Of a stretch of DNA of 64,000 bases, positions 37,655-52,800 are shown one piece after another. The DNA comes from Odontesthes bonariensis. Lineage: Eukaryota > Chordata > Actinopteri > Atheriniformes > Atherinopsidae. The translations under genes and the position numbers were made by a program. The stretch is taken from positions 19,180,227 through 19,244,226 of the forward strand of contig NC_134515.1 of the NCBI RefSeq assembly GCF_027942865.1, written 5' to 3'. Numbering within the stretch: position 1 is the first letter of the stretch; each line of letters starts with the position of its first letter. The notes beneath the pieces were generated by a model that did no database searches, was not told the origin of the DNA, and was given only the letters and a program-made list of their open reading frames with translations.

Positions 37655-37818
37655 AGTCTCTCCTCACATCTAACGCTGCCTCTCTGAGTTGCCTCTAACT
37701 GGAGAGTGGAGAGGAACTCTGAATTTTGGAGCCATTGTCTCTTGGCGAAAGCAGGAGAGACAGGGGCAGAGAAGGAACACTTGTCAAGCCAGGGACACCA
37801 AAGGCAACCCACACACAG

Positions 37819-37828
37819 CATGATTTTG
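37819..37828 (+). CDS. Candidate first coding exon of a ZNF385A-like zinc-finger gene (partial)
   Basis: ATG ATT TTG G is followed at once by a good donor (GTGAGTTG). It encodes M-I-L-G with a phase-1 junction. The ZNF385A isoform I remember begins MILGSLSRAG, so the residues and split codon fit. ZNF385A is a near neighbour of NEUROD4 on human 12q13, which supports the idea. The exon would include a long 5' leader from about 37190, with (TC)n, (AC)n and (CAG)n runs at 37549-37654. I found no downstream exon (the C2H2 fingers with CNICxxxFNS-type motifs) before 64000, so the first intron would exceed 26 kb. Four residues are weak evidence. It may be another gene's leader. Confidence 0.4.
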
Positions 37829-37830
37829 GG

Positions 37831-40800
37831 TGAGTTGTTGCTTTTTGGTGCATGGGATTTTGAGTGGTCAGTCATCTTGTTGTATCACTAATCCCTACTT
37901 TAACTTGGCCACCAGCAGCTCTTGATTAATAGTGCGCTCTGCTTGGTTTCCATTCCACACAGACATCTGTCAATACTGAGCACTCGGATGAACCGTTAAA
38001 TCATGGTTAGGGCTTGTAATTACAATAATAGTGTGCCATTACTGTGGCAGGTGTGAGTGATGACAGGGAAGGTCAAAGTGTTTGGAGCTGGACAGTATCA
38101 TTATGGGCTGTTTGGTCACATGACCAGACTCCACCATTTCTATGTCACGCCAAATGAGGTGAAGTGACAGACGCTTTCATCTAAACTTACTGATAACTGA
38201 TGACATGCAAGTTTATGCAAATAGTCAAGCCAGAATCTACAAAGGGTGCATTAGTTTCTCCCGGACCTTTACCTATAACCATCTGAATCAGTTATGAGCG
38301 GGGTTGTCATTAAACAAACAGCATTAAAAAAAGATTCTGTCTTTAGCACGCAGGACAGTATAATTTCCAGTTATCATGCATTGTTGCTCTGTTCTCTGTT
38401 GCTCTGAGTCAGCTAACCTTATCTTCTTTAGTATTCTGGTCTCATAGTGGCTATGCCTGAAAGAGGGAATTCTGTGTGCTCCACATAGCCTGCTTGTACA
38501 TGCATACAGAAGATGAATCCAATGATATTACCAGTCCTATGTGTGCTGCTGTGGATATGATAGGAAGAAAGCATGTGTAGATTCAATAAGCAGTGCGACG
38601 TCTGTGAGATTGTTCTAGAGTCTTCTACTTTGTGTATGGTCGTTTCTATGAGACCATGGGTGGTGATAGTGTGTGTATTGGTGCTGAAAGTGTGTGTTGC
38701 TATGTGCTCTGCTGGAGAGGCCACTTTGTTTTAACGCATGCCTGGGCTGATTCAGGCGCAGCTCTGCTTCTCTGCCCTCCCGGCAGGCATGTTTTTCAAG
38801 CAGACATTAATGATTATAGGGAGTCAAGTTGTTTCAGTTCTGAGAGTTTGAAACGTGTGTGCTGAAGAGTGTTTGTACCTGTGAGCCGCAGGCTCTGAAC
38901 AAGTCGGTAAAGTTCATGTCTGTTACAATGGCTTCTAAATTGAAAACTTTTCGCTCTTTAAACTTGTTTTTTGTTGATTTATATTGAGAATTGATTCATT
39001 ATTAGTTCTGTTGTCAGTTTCTGCATCCTGTCAAGCATGCAGACATACAGCAGTTAGACATGTTGTATCTTGATCAAGTTGCAGATGGTAGCAGCTGCCG
39101 TAAATGATATTTGACCTGAATGTGTTAACACCAGCACAGCTCTTCCACCGTAATGGTTTTTGTCAGGTTTAACTGTTAAACACTACAGCTGCGACAGAGA
39201 AAATAAAACGTGGAATGTAACTTCGGAATAATGCCATTGCAGAAACACAGAACGCTGTCAGGCTTCAACAAATATACAACAAATTTTTTACAGCTGACTG
39301 ACTCGTGTTTAATTATAATGACATCTAGGTCAGAAATATCTAATCTTTGCATTGTCATTGCTTCTATGAAAATCTTCCAAAACAGCTGGCTTTTGCTTAT
39401 TAAGTTGTCACTCAGATAGGTATCTTCCATTATTTCTCTGAAAACAATGAGTCTCTCCAGCCCCTAACCTACTGCTCAATTTGCATGATGATGTTGCTAC
39501 TCAGTGATTCGACATTTCATGCTTTCCTCCTCTGAAAAGGGCAATGTCATTGCAATGACCTTTACAGTTACGCCGTTGGTTGATTTCGAGCTCCAGTCAG
39601 CAAATTTCCTGATTCACCCCACCAATATGAATCTCATCTTTGTTATTACTTATCTCAGACAAATGGCAATATACACTGTCCTAAAAAATTTGATCCAAAA
39701 TGTATGCGTCATGTCTGTACAGTGTGATGATGCCTGTGTAAACTGCATGCCTTGCCAACTCTACCTGTGTGGCTGAGAGCCCTTTTCTACTCTTTGTTTT
39801 CAATGACCTTGAGCAAATAACCAGCACCAGCGCTGCTTTGTCCTCATCGTGTCATCCCAAGTCAGTTGTAACTAGCATTGCAGGCATTCTGGGGCCCTGG
39901 CAGAGGTCTCTGGCCGCTGTGATAGCGACGACAGTTCTGATGCAGATAATGGCAATGGAAGTGCGGTTGTGCTGTACAGTGAGCTCTATTCAAAGCCGCG
40001 GGCTGACATGGTTGTGTTGTTTTTCAAGGTGTTTGTGGCTAGGTGATAGATAACATGATTTCCGGACTTTTATTGAGAGCCTCTTAATTGACTGTTGTGT
40101 AGTTGTAATTAGCTGCCATGTTGTCTTAAAAAAAAAGTCTTTGTCAGTTTTGCATCCAAATGCCTTGAGGAGGCTATTGGTATAATCCACATTTGAATAA
40201 AATGACCGTATGTAATGTCATTGTACTGACACCCAAAATGCTGCATAATGACTATCCTACAAACATTTCAGTAAAAATCCATTTGCAACCATCATCTCAA
40301 AGTTTCTGGGCACCTCAGCCATGTCACAATTAGTTCATATTTGAATGTTTTTCATATCTCATCTGCCTTGTCTGTTTGAGTCAGAGCTGACCCCCTGAGC
40401 TCAGGGCAATGCAGTCTATCTGTCTCTTTGTCTTTTGTGTTTGCATGCACACTCTGGCCTCATCCGTCTTCATAAAGACTGTCTCTCTGTTGACCTGTCT
40501 GCATAGCTATTGCTCATTCCATTCACCTAGCCCTCCAACCCCCTTCCTCTAACAGCCTACACACAGTCACCTGATTCCAGAGGTCAAATCAAAGACACAC
40601 TGGACAACACATCTTTGAACAATTCAGCATTCCCCCCCTCCATTTTCTAATGACTACTCTGCTCTCTTTGTTCATGACATAGTAATCATAACTCCGTAAT
40701 GAGCCAGATATTTGGAATGCATGGCACAGGTTGTCCATTTGAGCCTCTCTGCATACAAGATATATAACTGGAATGCTTTTGTGCAACTTGAGAACTCTGC

Positions 40801-43800
40801 AGGACCTTTTTCTAGTATTCTCTGTGGTGTATGGTGGTCCTGAGGGGAAAAATAAAAACCCAAAAAACAGAGAACACAACTACAAAACCAAAAAAATCAG
40901 CAATATTTCTCAAAATGCAACAATCTGAAAAAAAGAAAAATGCAGTCCAACACTGAACCCAGCATTTTGCAAAATATATCTTTTTAAATATGTTTGCAAA
41001 ATGTTGTTTTGGTTTCTGCTTTGTTGTGTTTTCTGACATTTTGTTGCGTTGTTGAGCTCTGTACCTCGGGCCTCAAACCACTGGCTTTAATTTTCTTCAT
41101 GCTGTTTCACAGATGATCTGGCAAGATGGGCCATATGTGTGACACAGTGTTGTGTGATGAGTTGCTCACTGCACTTGACCCAGCCAACCTTTCCATAGCC
41201 CCACTATATAGCAAGGCTCTTATTCCCATGATTGTAATTAGAATAGGCCATGTATCTGAGGTGTGACCTGGAGTGCAAGATTAATGTGACACTGATCTGA
41301 GGGGAGACTGCATTAAGTGTGTGAAAATGATTATGTGGGTCTGTGTAGCAGCAGAAGTGGCAGCTTTCGTACACCCCTCTGTTTCTCTGTGCCTGGCTCA
41401 CTCCTGGTTTGTGGACATCCCTCTTCAGTCAAAAAGCCACTATAACAGGTCTCTTCCCCTCCTGCCCTCGCTCCTCGCTCTTCGCTATTGCTCCATTTGT
41501 TTATGCTGGAGTGACTACGTGTCAGCAGGCTGTCAATACTGTCTGTAAGAGACTCTAATGAATCGGCCTGTTATTGAACTGGTGGAAAGGCAACCCATTG
41601 TGTCTGTGAGTGCATCTGTATGTGTGTGTGGCCATCTGTGTGTTGCACTGCAGAGCCAAAGGAGGTGGAGGTTCTCTTCTGACTCCCACAGCTCCATCGT
41701 CCACACTGCAGTGTCTTAACTAAAAAAATCCTTCTCTAAAAGTAAAGCCAGAGAGATGTGAGAGTATGCATATTTTCATTGGTTCAATAGGGGATTTTTA
41801 CTTTTTTTTTTATTACTGAGCACCAACTGAGTGTAAACATTCTGTATTGTTTATGTCACTCACACCAGGGCAGACACCTGCCACCAACAGAACCTGCTGC
41901 TGCTGCTAGAACACAGAAATGCAACGTAGAGCGTGATTATAGTGTCACATTAGTGCATTCAGCAAATCAGCATGGCTTACTACTTACTGGAAATCCTGTG
42001 GCTGTAAAACACCTGGGAGTTCAAGCTGTATGCTTCAACAATCAGTCTGATCACAATGTGGAAAAAGAAACAGATGATTTCACACTGAAGCTCCCTGCTG
42101 TTTTCAAAGAGGCTCTCTCTTTACTCTTATGCAGATAGATCACTGTGATGTCTTTATTGTCAATCATTTTGATGAATCCCTATGTACTGTGGCATGGTGA
42201 TCAGCTACTTTTCGTGAATGTACTTGCAACAAATGGTATAACTCCACTCCCCCTTACCAGTATTTAGTTACTTTGGCTGAAACAATTGCCTTGATGAAAG
42301 TCAACTCATAGGCCTTGCTTTCTTATTCCTAAATGATTGCTTTGCATTTTTTCTCACTGTGACAGTGCGGCACATTACATAGGTGGACTGTTGAGACTGC
42401 TTTTCAGGCCAATTTTATCTGCTTGTTGCAACCTTCCCAGATTTGGTATTACAGATATCTCACAAGAGCAAATTCTAGTGCAAAACCAACTAATCTTAAA
42501 TCCTTTGTTCAATATTCAATCAGAATCAGTCTAGGCCTTCTTGACTGAACATGCTAACACACATGGGGAATTTGTTTCTATCTTTGGTGACACATGAGCA
42601 ATGCAAAAGACAAACAGAAGATATTCACTTGATCATCAGACAGTACACTTAATGCAATGTCGTATCCACCCCCGTGTTTAATGCCCATGAAAAGTAAAAA
42701 GTATGACTGTTTTTTTTTTCTTCTATGAATTAATGTGATAACTCAGTAACCGTCTGGGTCTGTGACTGAGTATCTCCCAAACGACAGTCAAGTGTAAAAA
42801 GGTTTTGCAAAGCTAACATTTGGCAGCGATTAATGTTGAATTAATTATGCTTGCTCTAATTCTGTGGGCTAAGAAGCGAAGAGGAGGTGAACAGGATGGG
42901 AACCAGAGAGAGGAAGGAAGACAGGTAATATGGAGTGAAAATGTCCTCATGAAAGAGAACTAGCTCCATGCAGCGTTGGGGAGGGAAAGGAAATTCCTCT
43001 GAGTGCTGTTGAGATAGGGTTTCACACAAAGTCCAAAAGAGAAATCAATTCTCCTTGACTTGCTGCAAGGTCAATACATTGGGCATGAGTAGCGAAAAGA
43101 AAGCTGAGGGGGAGGAGGGGGAATTTTATGAAGCAACAACAGAATAAGAGAATGAGAGATATCTAAGGGACTGAGGGAAGATGAAATTAGCAAACAGTGA
43201 GATGGGGAAAATTGGCTATAAGTTCACTGACAATATTTTGGTTACAGTGTGGTTACAGGGTCACACCATGCTTTCCTCTGACAGCATACATTCAGTCGTG
43301 GTTTCTTTGTAACATTTGATTCATGCAAAGAGAAAATGGAGGTGGCAAATCTGACTCACTGGTGGGAATGTCATCCTACCACACTGTCTTAACTTTACTT
43401 ATAGCCGCAGGGACGTGTCCTGATGACGTGACCTCATCCGTCCTAGTGGCTCTCACTTTACTACTACTTTACTGTCAAGCACACAGACTGACTGAATAGT
43501 ACAAGCAGTTGCTTCCAAGAAACCTTAAGCTATCTTTTAATCCTTAATGTTACATGAACATCTCAAAATAGCCTAAATCTCCATCCCTAACACCTTTGCT
43601 TCTCCGCATAAATCTCTTCAAGTGCATTTTTATGGTTTGTATAACAACTGATAGGATGCAGAGAGGTCTAGTGATAAAACGGGGCAATAAGTGGAGCTCA
43701 GACCTGCCCTCTGTGGCGTCTTGCCCGTTGATTGCTTTTGTAGCAACAGGAAGCAGAAGAAGGGATCTGCGAGTGGGTTTAGTTCAGTCTTGGACGACAG

Positions 43801-46800
43801 CCGGGGAAGCCTCGCTTGCTGGTAGTGTTGTGTGGCACGGGGCTTAACGCAGGCGTCTGGTATGCACACCTGTCTTCAGACAAGTTCTCCCCTGAACAAG
43901 CGGCCCTGCCCCTCATTTAGTATGAGGGAGAGGGAGGGAGCAGAAGGAGCTCTGTCAGGACCTGCACCACAGCTCTCTGCCCCTGCCCCAGGGGGAGCAG
44001 CAGGAGAAAGGGAGGACTGGGAGGGTGAGGTGTCATAGGTGTGGATTAGAAGGCTGTAAGGGACACAGGGGTAATGAGGTATACCTGAGGTCATTCATTT
44101 AAGTTTCTGTTCATAAATATCTTCTTTCCATTGCTGTATTTTGATATCATTGATGGGAGGTATGATAGATGCAGGAGCAGATTTCATTTTTATAGTGTTG
44201 TGTCAGTTTCTAAATTTATGTTAATGTTGAAAATAACTAAAATGATAAGATACCAACATTAATATGTGTCATTGGTTTAAGTATATTACTGTTATGTATA
44301 ACTAGTCTTTCAGAGAATATGTTTACTTGTTCGGTTATAAGAAATTTCAGCAGTTTCTATATGGAATACTTGTTTTGTGGCAACCCACATCCTCCCCCAC
44401 TGTCATGTAATGCTGCCGCAGCTTTTGTTGTGGGATGTACAGGATTGATGACTGCATCCAAATACTTTGAACACAGCTCTCAGCTATCTGAAACTCAGAC
44501 AGTGGCTATTAATGTGGTTTCAAAGAGCACTGATAAAATGCAACAAATGGAGGGCAGAGGAGGAGGCTAGAAACAAAGCATTTCCATAAAATTAGCATAG
44601 ACAGGATGGTGCAGTTGGCCCAGTGAGACAGAGATAACAGCATAAACATAAACAAAGTCATGTTGCATTCTTTACAACTGAGCAATACTGGTTAATGTTT
44701 GGTCTCGTAGTGCTTTTGCTGATTAATAGCTTCAGGAGTTACACAGCATGTCAGAAAGCAACATTTGCCAACCCATATACAGCGATACAGCAGTGTTCCT
44801 GCCTCCATCCTAAATTTTCTCATTTCTCCTGTGATGGCTTGTGTAAATGTGAGAGACTGTATTTGCTGTTGCACTGAAGATGGTTTTTGTGCCTGTGCTG
44901 GGCCAATAATCACCAGCCAGCCACCGCCACAAATCTTCATTAGAGGATTAGCCGGCTGGGAGACAGCTTGTGTTCTTTAGCTTTTATTGGTGTCCCTGCG
45001 TCCACCGCTTTCAGCCTTGGGTTTCCCCCCTTTCCCTTCTCCTATACTTAAACTTCAGAAAATCAAACATTCAGAAACACATCCAAACAGTTTGCATGAC
45101 ATTCAAAGGTTTAGGATCCACTGAACCAACTTTTATTTTTGTTCAGTGTAAAAAACGGAAATAAAAAACAGCTTGGGTATCCTAAAAAATATGAGTGAGA
45201 AGATGAATTGCGTCTGATATAAGCTTGTTGGGCTGTGGCTTGTTTACATTAAACCATGTTATGTACATTTCAAAGCTTTGGAAATACTCTTCATTTTCAA
45301 ACCTTGTTCCAACAACGAGCAGCTTACATTTGAAATAATGTATTCCAGTGGCACATGTGGTTCACACGTTTTGGGTCGAGGGCCAAGGGAGAGATTGTTT
45401 GTAGTCACTATAGTTTCTGTTTTAACACAAGCCAATATGTATTTCTAGCCATAACTGTGTAAAAAGTGACTAAACAGCATCTGAAAGCACAACGAAACAA
45501 TGCCATTGTAAAACATCAGTGGCAGGAACTTAATTCAAATTCAGTCATTTGGCAAAACAACCCTTTGTGTAGCTCCTAAATACCTTTAGTCTACAAATGT
45601 GGGCTTTGTTTCCTTTTAATTATAATGCAGCAGTCCTTACATCAGTATCTGTAATTCATCAGCAGAAGAAAAGAGGCTATGACACAGAAATGATCTTTTT
45701 ATTTATGTTGGTGTCCATGAGCACCAAAAATAAATAAACGAATAAACGCATATGGACACAAATCAGTAGATTCAGTTTTTGTGCTAGCTTTAACATTTTG
45801 CTGTAAGTTTGGGTTGAGCAGATGAAAAAGTCTTTCGGTCGGATCAGTTCACATGATTACTAGAACTGCAACTCAAAACTCCTTTTTGTCAAATGAAAAT
45901 GACCAGGGAGATTTTACAGACCCCGGAGGGCTGGTGCTCTTAACGTTCTCTGTACGGCCACACCTGAATAAATATGACCTTCATGCAAGACTCATCAGGA
46001 GTCAAACTTACCTGTATCCTCACCACAAAATTCTCCCACGTAATTTGACAACAAGCCTGATTCACTCACATAACATGTAAACTGGTGAAGTTACAACAAA
46101 GATTTTCTGGCCACAGTTAGAAAAGGCAAAGAACCCCTCTGCAACTGATAAGGGGTCCAACTTGGGAGTTGATCATGTGGTACATCTAATACCTCAAATG
46201 ACTGATATAGTGATACAAAAAGAGTTTACATGCTGTAATACACATCAAAGGGAACGTTATTCAGCGCTTACCATAAAGAATGTCCTAACATTTGCTTTGG
46301 GCTGATTTCCTTTTTTTGTTATTTTGACACAGTAGAGGATGAAAAAAAACAGCCTTGCTTCAGAAAATGAGAGAAATGAGTCATTCAGCAAGTTTATATA
46401 AAACTAGAAAAAATTATTCTGATCAAAGCCAGACTTTTAGAATGCATTTCAACATGTGAGTCTGACCAAAATTGTACAAGATCAAAGCACTGAAAGCTGC
46501 GCCCAACACACCCTGATAATGAAACATGGGTTCAAATCACTTCTACATGTTTATGCTCAACTGGACTCAAAGAGGCGTGGATGCTTTCTGAAAAACAGTT
46601 TAAATTTAGGAGTATACTAACAAACCCCAGTTAAAAAGCTGCTCTTATTCATACATTTGCAGCCCATTAAGAATACCTCTCACATAAAGCATTCCCAGAC
46701 TGTCATTCCACTCCTGATTTTATAACTGCAGCATCATCTGACAAACATTAGGAATTCAAGTAACAATGTCTGTGCAGTGAATTTTTTTCTATTTACATGA

Positions 46801-49800
46801 TTGATGATCTCCCACAGAGAAAGTAAGAAGCAGCAGAATGTCATGAATTTTTTTCACACAGTCCACAGCGCTGTGGTGTTGGAAATAGTCTTTCTGATAA
46901 CTCAATCCCTCTCCTGTGTTGGTATACTTGGACAAGGACAGAGGTCCAATTAACTGGCCAAACTGAGGCGTAAATATAGCTCAGCTCACCTGTGCATGTG
47001 ACTGCTGACTGTTATATTTAGCCAGCAGCTTACAAACTTTTACATGGTACCATGCACACTTGATGGTATCTTATTTGTCTCAGCCTCTAATCGCCTCAGT
47101 ACATATCTGTTTTTTTCCCACATATGCTCAAACCTGTATGTTTGTAAGCTGTCAACTTTTTCCCTTGAGGTGAATCAGCTGCCTGGTGGGAACTCATACT
47201 CAAGACAGAACAAATTAAGGTCACAGCAGGGAGAGTTAAGCTAGCAGAGGACAACCCAATCTGCCAAGCATGTCTTTGTGTGAGCATATTTTGTGTATTT
47301 TCTGACATCTAAACAGTGGAATGGCTCCAGAAACAGCTTTTGTCAAATGGCTCCTCTCCCATTCAAAAGGACACTGATCCTTTATAACCCATTTTGCAGC
47401 ATAAAAGGTGCCACCTTTGAATTCAATTAAGAGAACAGTTCAATGATTCTTTAATAAGTATCTTTGACACAACCCGTATGAAGTATATAGGACTAGAGAT
47501 GCTTTTGTATGTCATCCAGGACTGCTAGTTGCCTGTATCTGATATCAGAAACATTTAACCTATTCACATATTGCCTTATTTCAATCAATACATGTAAGAA
47601 ACAAAGAATAAATGGAGTAGAAACCCAAACTTGATTGTAATGATTTTAAGTCGTTTAAATTTTTTTTAATCAAAGCTGATTCTGTATGACTTTTTAATAA
47701 GATATGGTATGTATGTATATACTAGCTGTGTTGCTTCCAAATGTCATAAATCAGAACCATCACACTGAATACCACCTAAAACAAAAAGCCAGTTTGGCTT
47801 TAACTGGTTAAACCTTTAAAGGTCACCGATAATAGTTTGCAACTAGGAAACAAACTTCTAAGTTTGAAATTGAAAATCATGACCTGGTGTCTTTCAGCTT
47901 ACTTCATTGTGAGACTAACTCAGTGATAGACTGGATCAGCCAGAGGATCCATGACTGTCAACTTGTTTTTGTGTGTGTCTCTGTGAGTGTGTGTAAGGTG
48001 TGTGTGGGAAGATGCAGCCATTGTGCTGCTGCTGACTGGGATCAGAACATTTTTCACACGTGTATGGTTGGCATAATCATCTTCATCAAAAATTTCGAAC
48101 TGGCCGCAAACAAAGAAGTAGTGCTGAAGAAAAAAGAGCTTGCCCTGTCAGAAGCGTGACTGTACATATGAGTAACAGTCAGCGGCTGTTGGTGTGAGTG
48201 GTCAGTGGTTTGAGGTACTCCAAAAATGTCCCTGGCCCTCAGTTGTTCTCTATATTTGCTCCCACCAGTTCATAGTGTCAGTGAACACATTATTATTATT
48301 ATCTAATTTATCTTCTGTTTAAAAAAATGAAAAAAGAACGAGCTGAACCAAGAGATTTTCTCTGATAGTACGAGTAGTAGTAACATTGTTGGATTTCTCT
48401 AAAAATATCCTTCAGGGATGCTTGCCCCAGATGAGGCCTCCCTGTCTCTCCAAAATGTAATATTTTCATAATCCAGACTTCAAAATTGTGAGATGATAAT
48501 GTTTTGTTTTGGCTATAGACAATGAGAAGATATGTCACACTGTGTTGTATGCTGGGACATTAGTGCCATCTTGTGATGAATGCTCTCAACCATTGTTGTC
48601 TGGTAAGATTTTTGTTTTTGATTTGCTGAAAACTTTCAGCAGTAGTGGAGAAGAGATCGAGAAAGAAAAAAGGAGACGATGGACCTTACCAGGAGTAACT
48701 CAACTGCTCAGCTGAATCCTCTAAATCTGCTAATCAAGAAGCCGACTTTGTGCCAAAATCTGTTCTCTCGTAAAAATCCGACCCCCGTTTTTTGGCCAAT
48801 AGATTCAGCAATACATTCCTTACATAAAGCCATGTGTAGTGTATTTTATGAATCGCTATATTGGTAACAAAGATGTGTTTTGACATTGAAATCCTATTAA
48901 AAAAAAAGTCATTTTTTTTAATTGCAGTGGACAGATATGTTTATCATTTTGATACTGGGGTTAGAAATGGAGTGAAACATGATTTTAGAGACTGATCCTA
49001 CGGTTGGAGAATACAAACACTATCCTGAAGTTTGAATCCAGGGTCAGCACAAACAAAAGATGCCTCAGAGCAAGCAAGAATACAATATGTTGTCCAAACA
49101 AATCGCCACATGATTTCCACCTCTTATTCTCTATTGTTCTGTGCCCAGACACAATGTTTTTTAAAAATCATGGCTTTAAATACTTTTATTTTACATCTCT
49201 GAAAGGTTTCGTATAACACAGTATTAGTAATAGTAATGCGATATAAAAAAAAAAGTTCCTCACCACAACAAAAGAATGCACAGATGAATGGATGGATGGA
49301 TTGTAAGGTTTTGCTACTTCCTGCCCTTCTATCTTACAACGCTCGATGAGAGGTATCTGCATTAACACCCTTCATGGGCCTGGTGTGTCCAGAAGTTCCA
49401 GAGGGCTTTTCTCTGTCAGCCCTTGCTACAGACCTCCCCTCAAGGGCAGTATCGTATTCTGCCTGACTCTGCTTGTCTGTGTAATCCATAGCTGCAGGGA
49501 GGGTGACCTTCACAGCAGGCAGCCTCACAGCAGGTTGTGATGCAGTGTGCACTCAGGGAAGAGCACAGGCTGGACAAAAGAGGGTGCTGGGGGCAGCGCA
49601 CGGCAGCCTTTAGATAATTACCCTTTCATATTACACTCTCTACCTGTGGTTGCTCACTTGCGGTACTATAATGAATTAAAGTGGGGGTTTTTTTCTAAAA
49701 GGATTTGCTCAGATTTGAAAAAGAACACGATTCATTATCTGCAGCTGTTTAATATCTCTTAACGATAGAGAATTGCATTTTTGACATTTTTTTTACACAT

Positions 49801-52800
49801 TTACAAGGATAGACTTGTTCAGATTCCGCGTCCTCTACATTAATTCTTTTGCGGAAGAGATGTCATGTGTTCAAGGTTCTGATGGACTTGGGCTCAATCA
49901 TGTGGGAACAGCCTGATGGACAGAAAGTTGTCACCAACCTCTCAGTGTTAAAACATTTCTCTGCAAGTATCTTGGACAAATTTGAGTTACACACCCCACT
50001 GCCAGAGTTCTAACGAATCCAGAGCCAGAAAAAGTCATTGACAGTTAAGTGAGGAGATGACGCAGCCAAATAAGTAGTCTTCGCTCATGAATGATGCATG
50101 TCCCTACTGGCCCTGACGGAGAAAGACAGAGAAGCTGGATGACAGGTGGGGTGCTGTGTGTGCATGGTGCAGAACAAGGTGAGACTCTTTATACGACCCA
50201 GCACTCTTCCCCCTCCCCCCTTTTTTCTCCTTCAACCCTGTACTTTCTCTTACCCACTCACACATCGACATTAATCTCAGGAGTTCTCAGTGGGGCTGTG
50301 ACACTCTACAGAGCCTCCTGGGCCTGCGTAGCCACAGAGTGACCTTACCCCTCTTCCTGTCTTTCCTCAAGTCTTATCTCAATCATGCTCTGTCATCCTT
50401 TGAGTCTCCCTCTCTTGCTCTTTGTCGTTTTTTAGAGTCTGCCTTTCACAGAGCCCCCATTTTCGTCAAAAACAATCACTGTATTTTCCGTCTCACTGCC
50501 CTGTGCTGCCGCAGTCTGAGGCTCTGATAGCAAGATGGAGAGGGATGAGAGTACAGGGGGTGGGTGTGGGAGGTGTGCAGCGTGCAGGGTACAAAAAGGA
50601 AAGGCTACATAATGGTTTGCTGTCGTCTTCACTGTGGCGTCACATCTGTCTGCCCTTGTAGCTGTAGCTCGCACACCAATGCACCCTGTCAGCATCATTG
50701 GTGTCAGTGGCCTCACACACACACACAAAGTTATGAGTACAAGTGTTGAAGCTGCATTTGTATAGGATATGGTTACAAATGGGTAGAAACTGCCATTTCT
50801 GCCAGGCTGCCTTTGGTGTTGTGTGCAATGAACAAAAAGTAAGGTAAAAAACATTGAATCTACCTAAAACATGAACAACTTATATAAGCAATATTCTAGA
50901 TGTATAAATCTGTGCTTAAACCTAAAATCAATTCAAGAGCTACTATAATTACAGTCTTTGATAAAGACATCCCAGTTCTCAGTTTAAAAAATAGCATTAA
51001 CTTGGGGAAATGAAAAGCAATGAATACACTGCAGTTTTATACAATACTTCAGCTGAGTTGGGAGCAAAGACCATTCCATACAATTTTGTTTTAGATAAAA
51101 CTATTCAGTGGCACCTTGATACAGGTGGTGCAGTTCTGGAGAAGACCGCTTCCATCAATATATAAGGTTTTCATCAAAGAATAGATTTAATCTCGACAAA
51201 GTTCCCACTCTTTTTCAGTGTTGATTAATAGTTGTAGCGTGCTTCTTCTTTGTTCTGTAGTTTTGAAGTTGTAGTGGGTCACACACTATACATTTTTTAA
51301 CCAGACTCAATCGCTGACTATTCTGACTGGCCTTTATCAAGCATTTACAGCCATCATACAGACAAGTCTGCGTTGTCGTCACTGTACAAATAGCTTGGTT
51401 TGCTTATCTGGTTGTTGAACAGGCAGTTTTTCTCTCTCAAGTCTGTTATGATACTGAAAGCTAGAAACGTCAAAGAGGCGTGGTGTTCTCACATGCTTTT
51501 AACCAAATTACACTCAGTTTGCTGACAAGAATCACAGCAGACGCCATGTTCTTGATCAGAAATGTTAGATATTTGTCGGACACTATGACATGTCCTTGAA
51601 CCTCCTAATTCACGTCTTTAAACTGTAGACAAAGATTTTGATAAATGTCGATCAAACTTAGATTTGACTCAGATCCGGGTCACTTGTGTGCGACCTCCAA
51701 CATTTGTTTGCTACAGAAATATCAGAAACAAAATCTTAGCTTAAGGAAAGCTTACATTGGTGTGCTGTGACCCACCCTATAAAGTGACAACCTATTTTCC
51801 GTACTTGCCACAGAGCATGATTGGATATTAATTGCTTAATTGTAACATGTAGTGTACCTGTGTGAAAGCGTCTGCATTCAGATTCTTTTTCCTTCAATTT
51901 GTCTGTACAGTATGTGAGCACAGGCCTAGAGGACTGCATAAATATTCATTAAATCTGAAACTCTGATTTGTCCCATTTTCTTGGTATAGAGGTATAGACA
52001 TATAGAGAGGGGGTATTACTTGGAGTATAATTGGTGGTGATGAACTACCTCTTCAGACATGGCAACATTGATTTGGACAGAATGTTTGCCTAAGAGAAAG
52101 TAACAGTGATAGATCACAGACCCAGAAAGTACTTGAATAAAACATTGCACACTGAAACAACATCAATGGTGAAAGCCATTAACTCTGGGATTAGTAGCAA
52201 GTGGCTAATGTAGTCAGTTACTTTGTAAAGCTGTGTAGCCCTGCACCATTTAAACAAACACATCAGTCTGACTAACAGTGTGTGTCAACAAGCTGCATGA
52301 TTACCATGCTAATCTCAGAGCAACACACAAGAGACTAAAGCAGATCATTACAGTTAGGAAACTTACTTTCTTTTGGATGTTTATACATTCTTTATTTTAC
52401 AGAATGGGGATAAAATGGTGTATGTGACAATCAGGAGAATCCTGTTTCAGCCACACAAACATGCAGAAAGAACTGCTGCACCTTTGCAGATGCTATTGGG
52501 CACCAATTTCATAGCACTTCAGTGATAATGTCATGTAAATGTGCTCTGAGTGTTAGAGACTTCATGGTGTGTTAGTGGAGCAGGGAGTGCCTGGAGGGTA
52601 CAAGAAGACTATAGTTTGTGTACGTGTGTGTATGTGTGTTCCCATGTATGCAGAGTACATTATGATGAGGTATTCTACACTTTTTGTAGAGTTGAGACCC
52701 TTTTATTTAGTGCATCCACTTTTCAAATAATAACAAGGGATGGTTATATGCAAATATGACCATGGAAAAACAAGCTAACATTCGTGTGAAGTTTGCCCTT

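Noticed and set aside
49334-49552. 72-codon minus-strand frame as a small gene
   Set aside because: No family resemblance and overlapping frames on the other strand. Left as non-coding.
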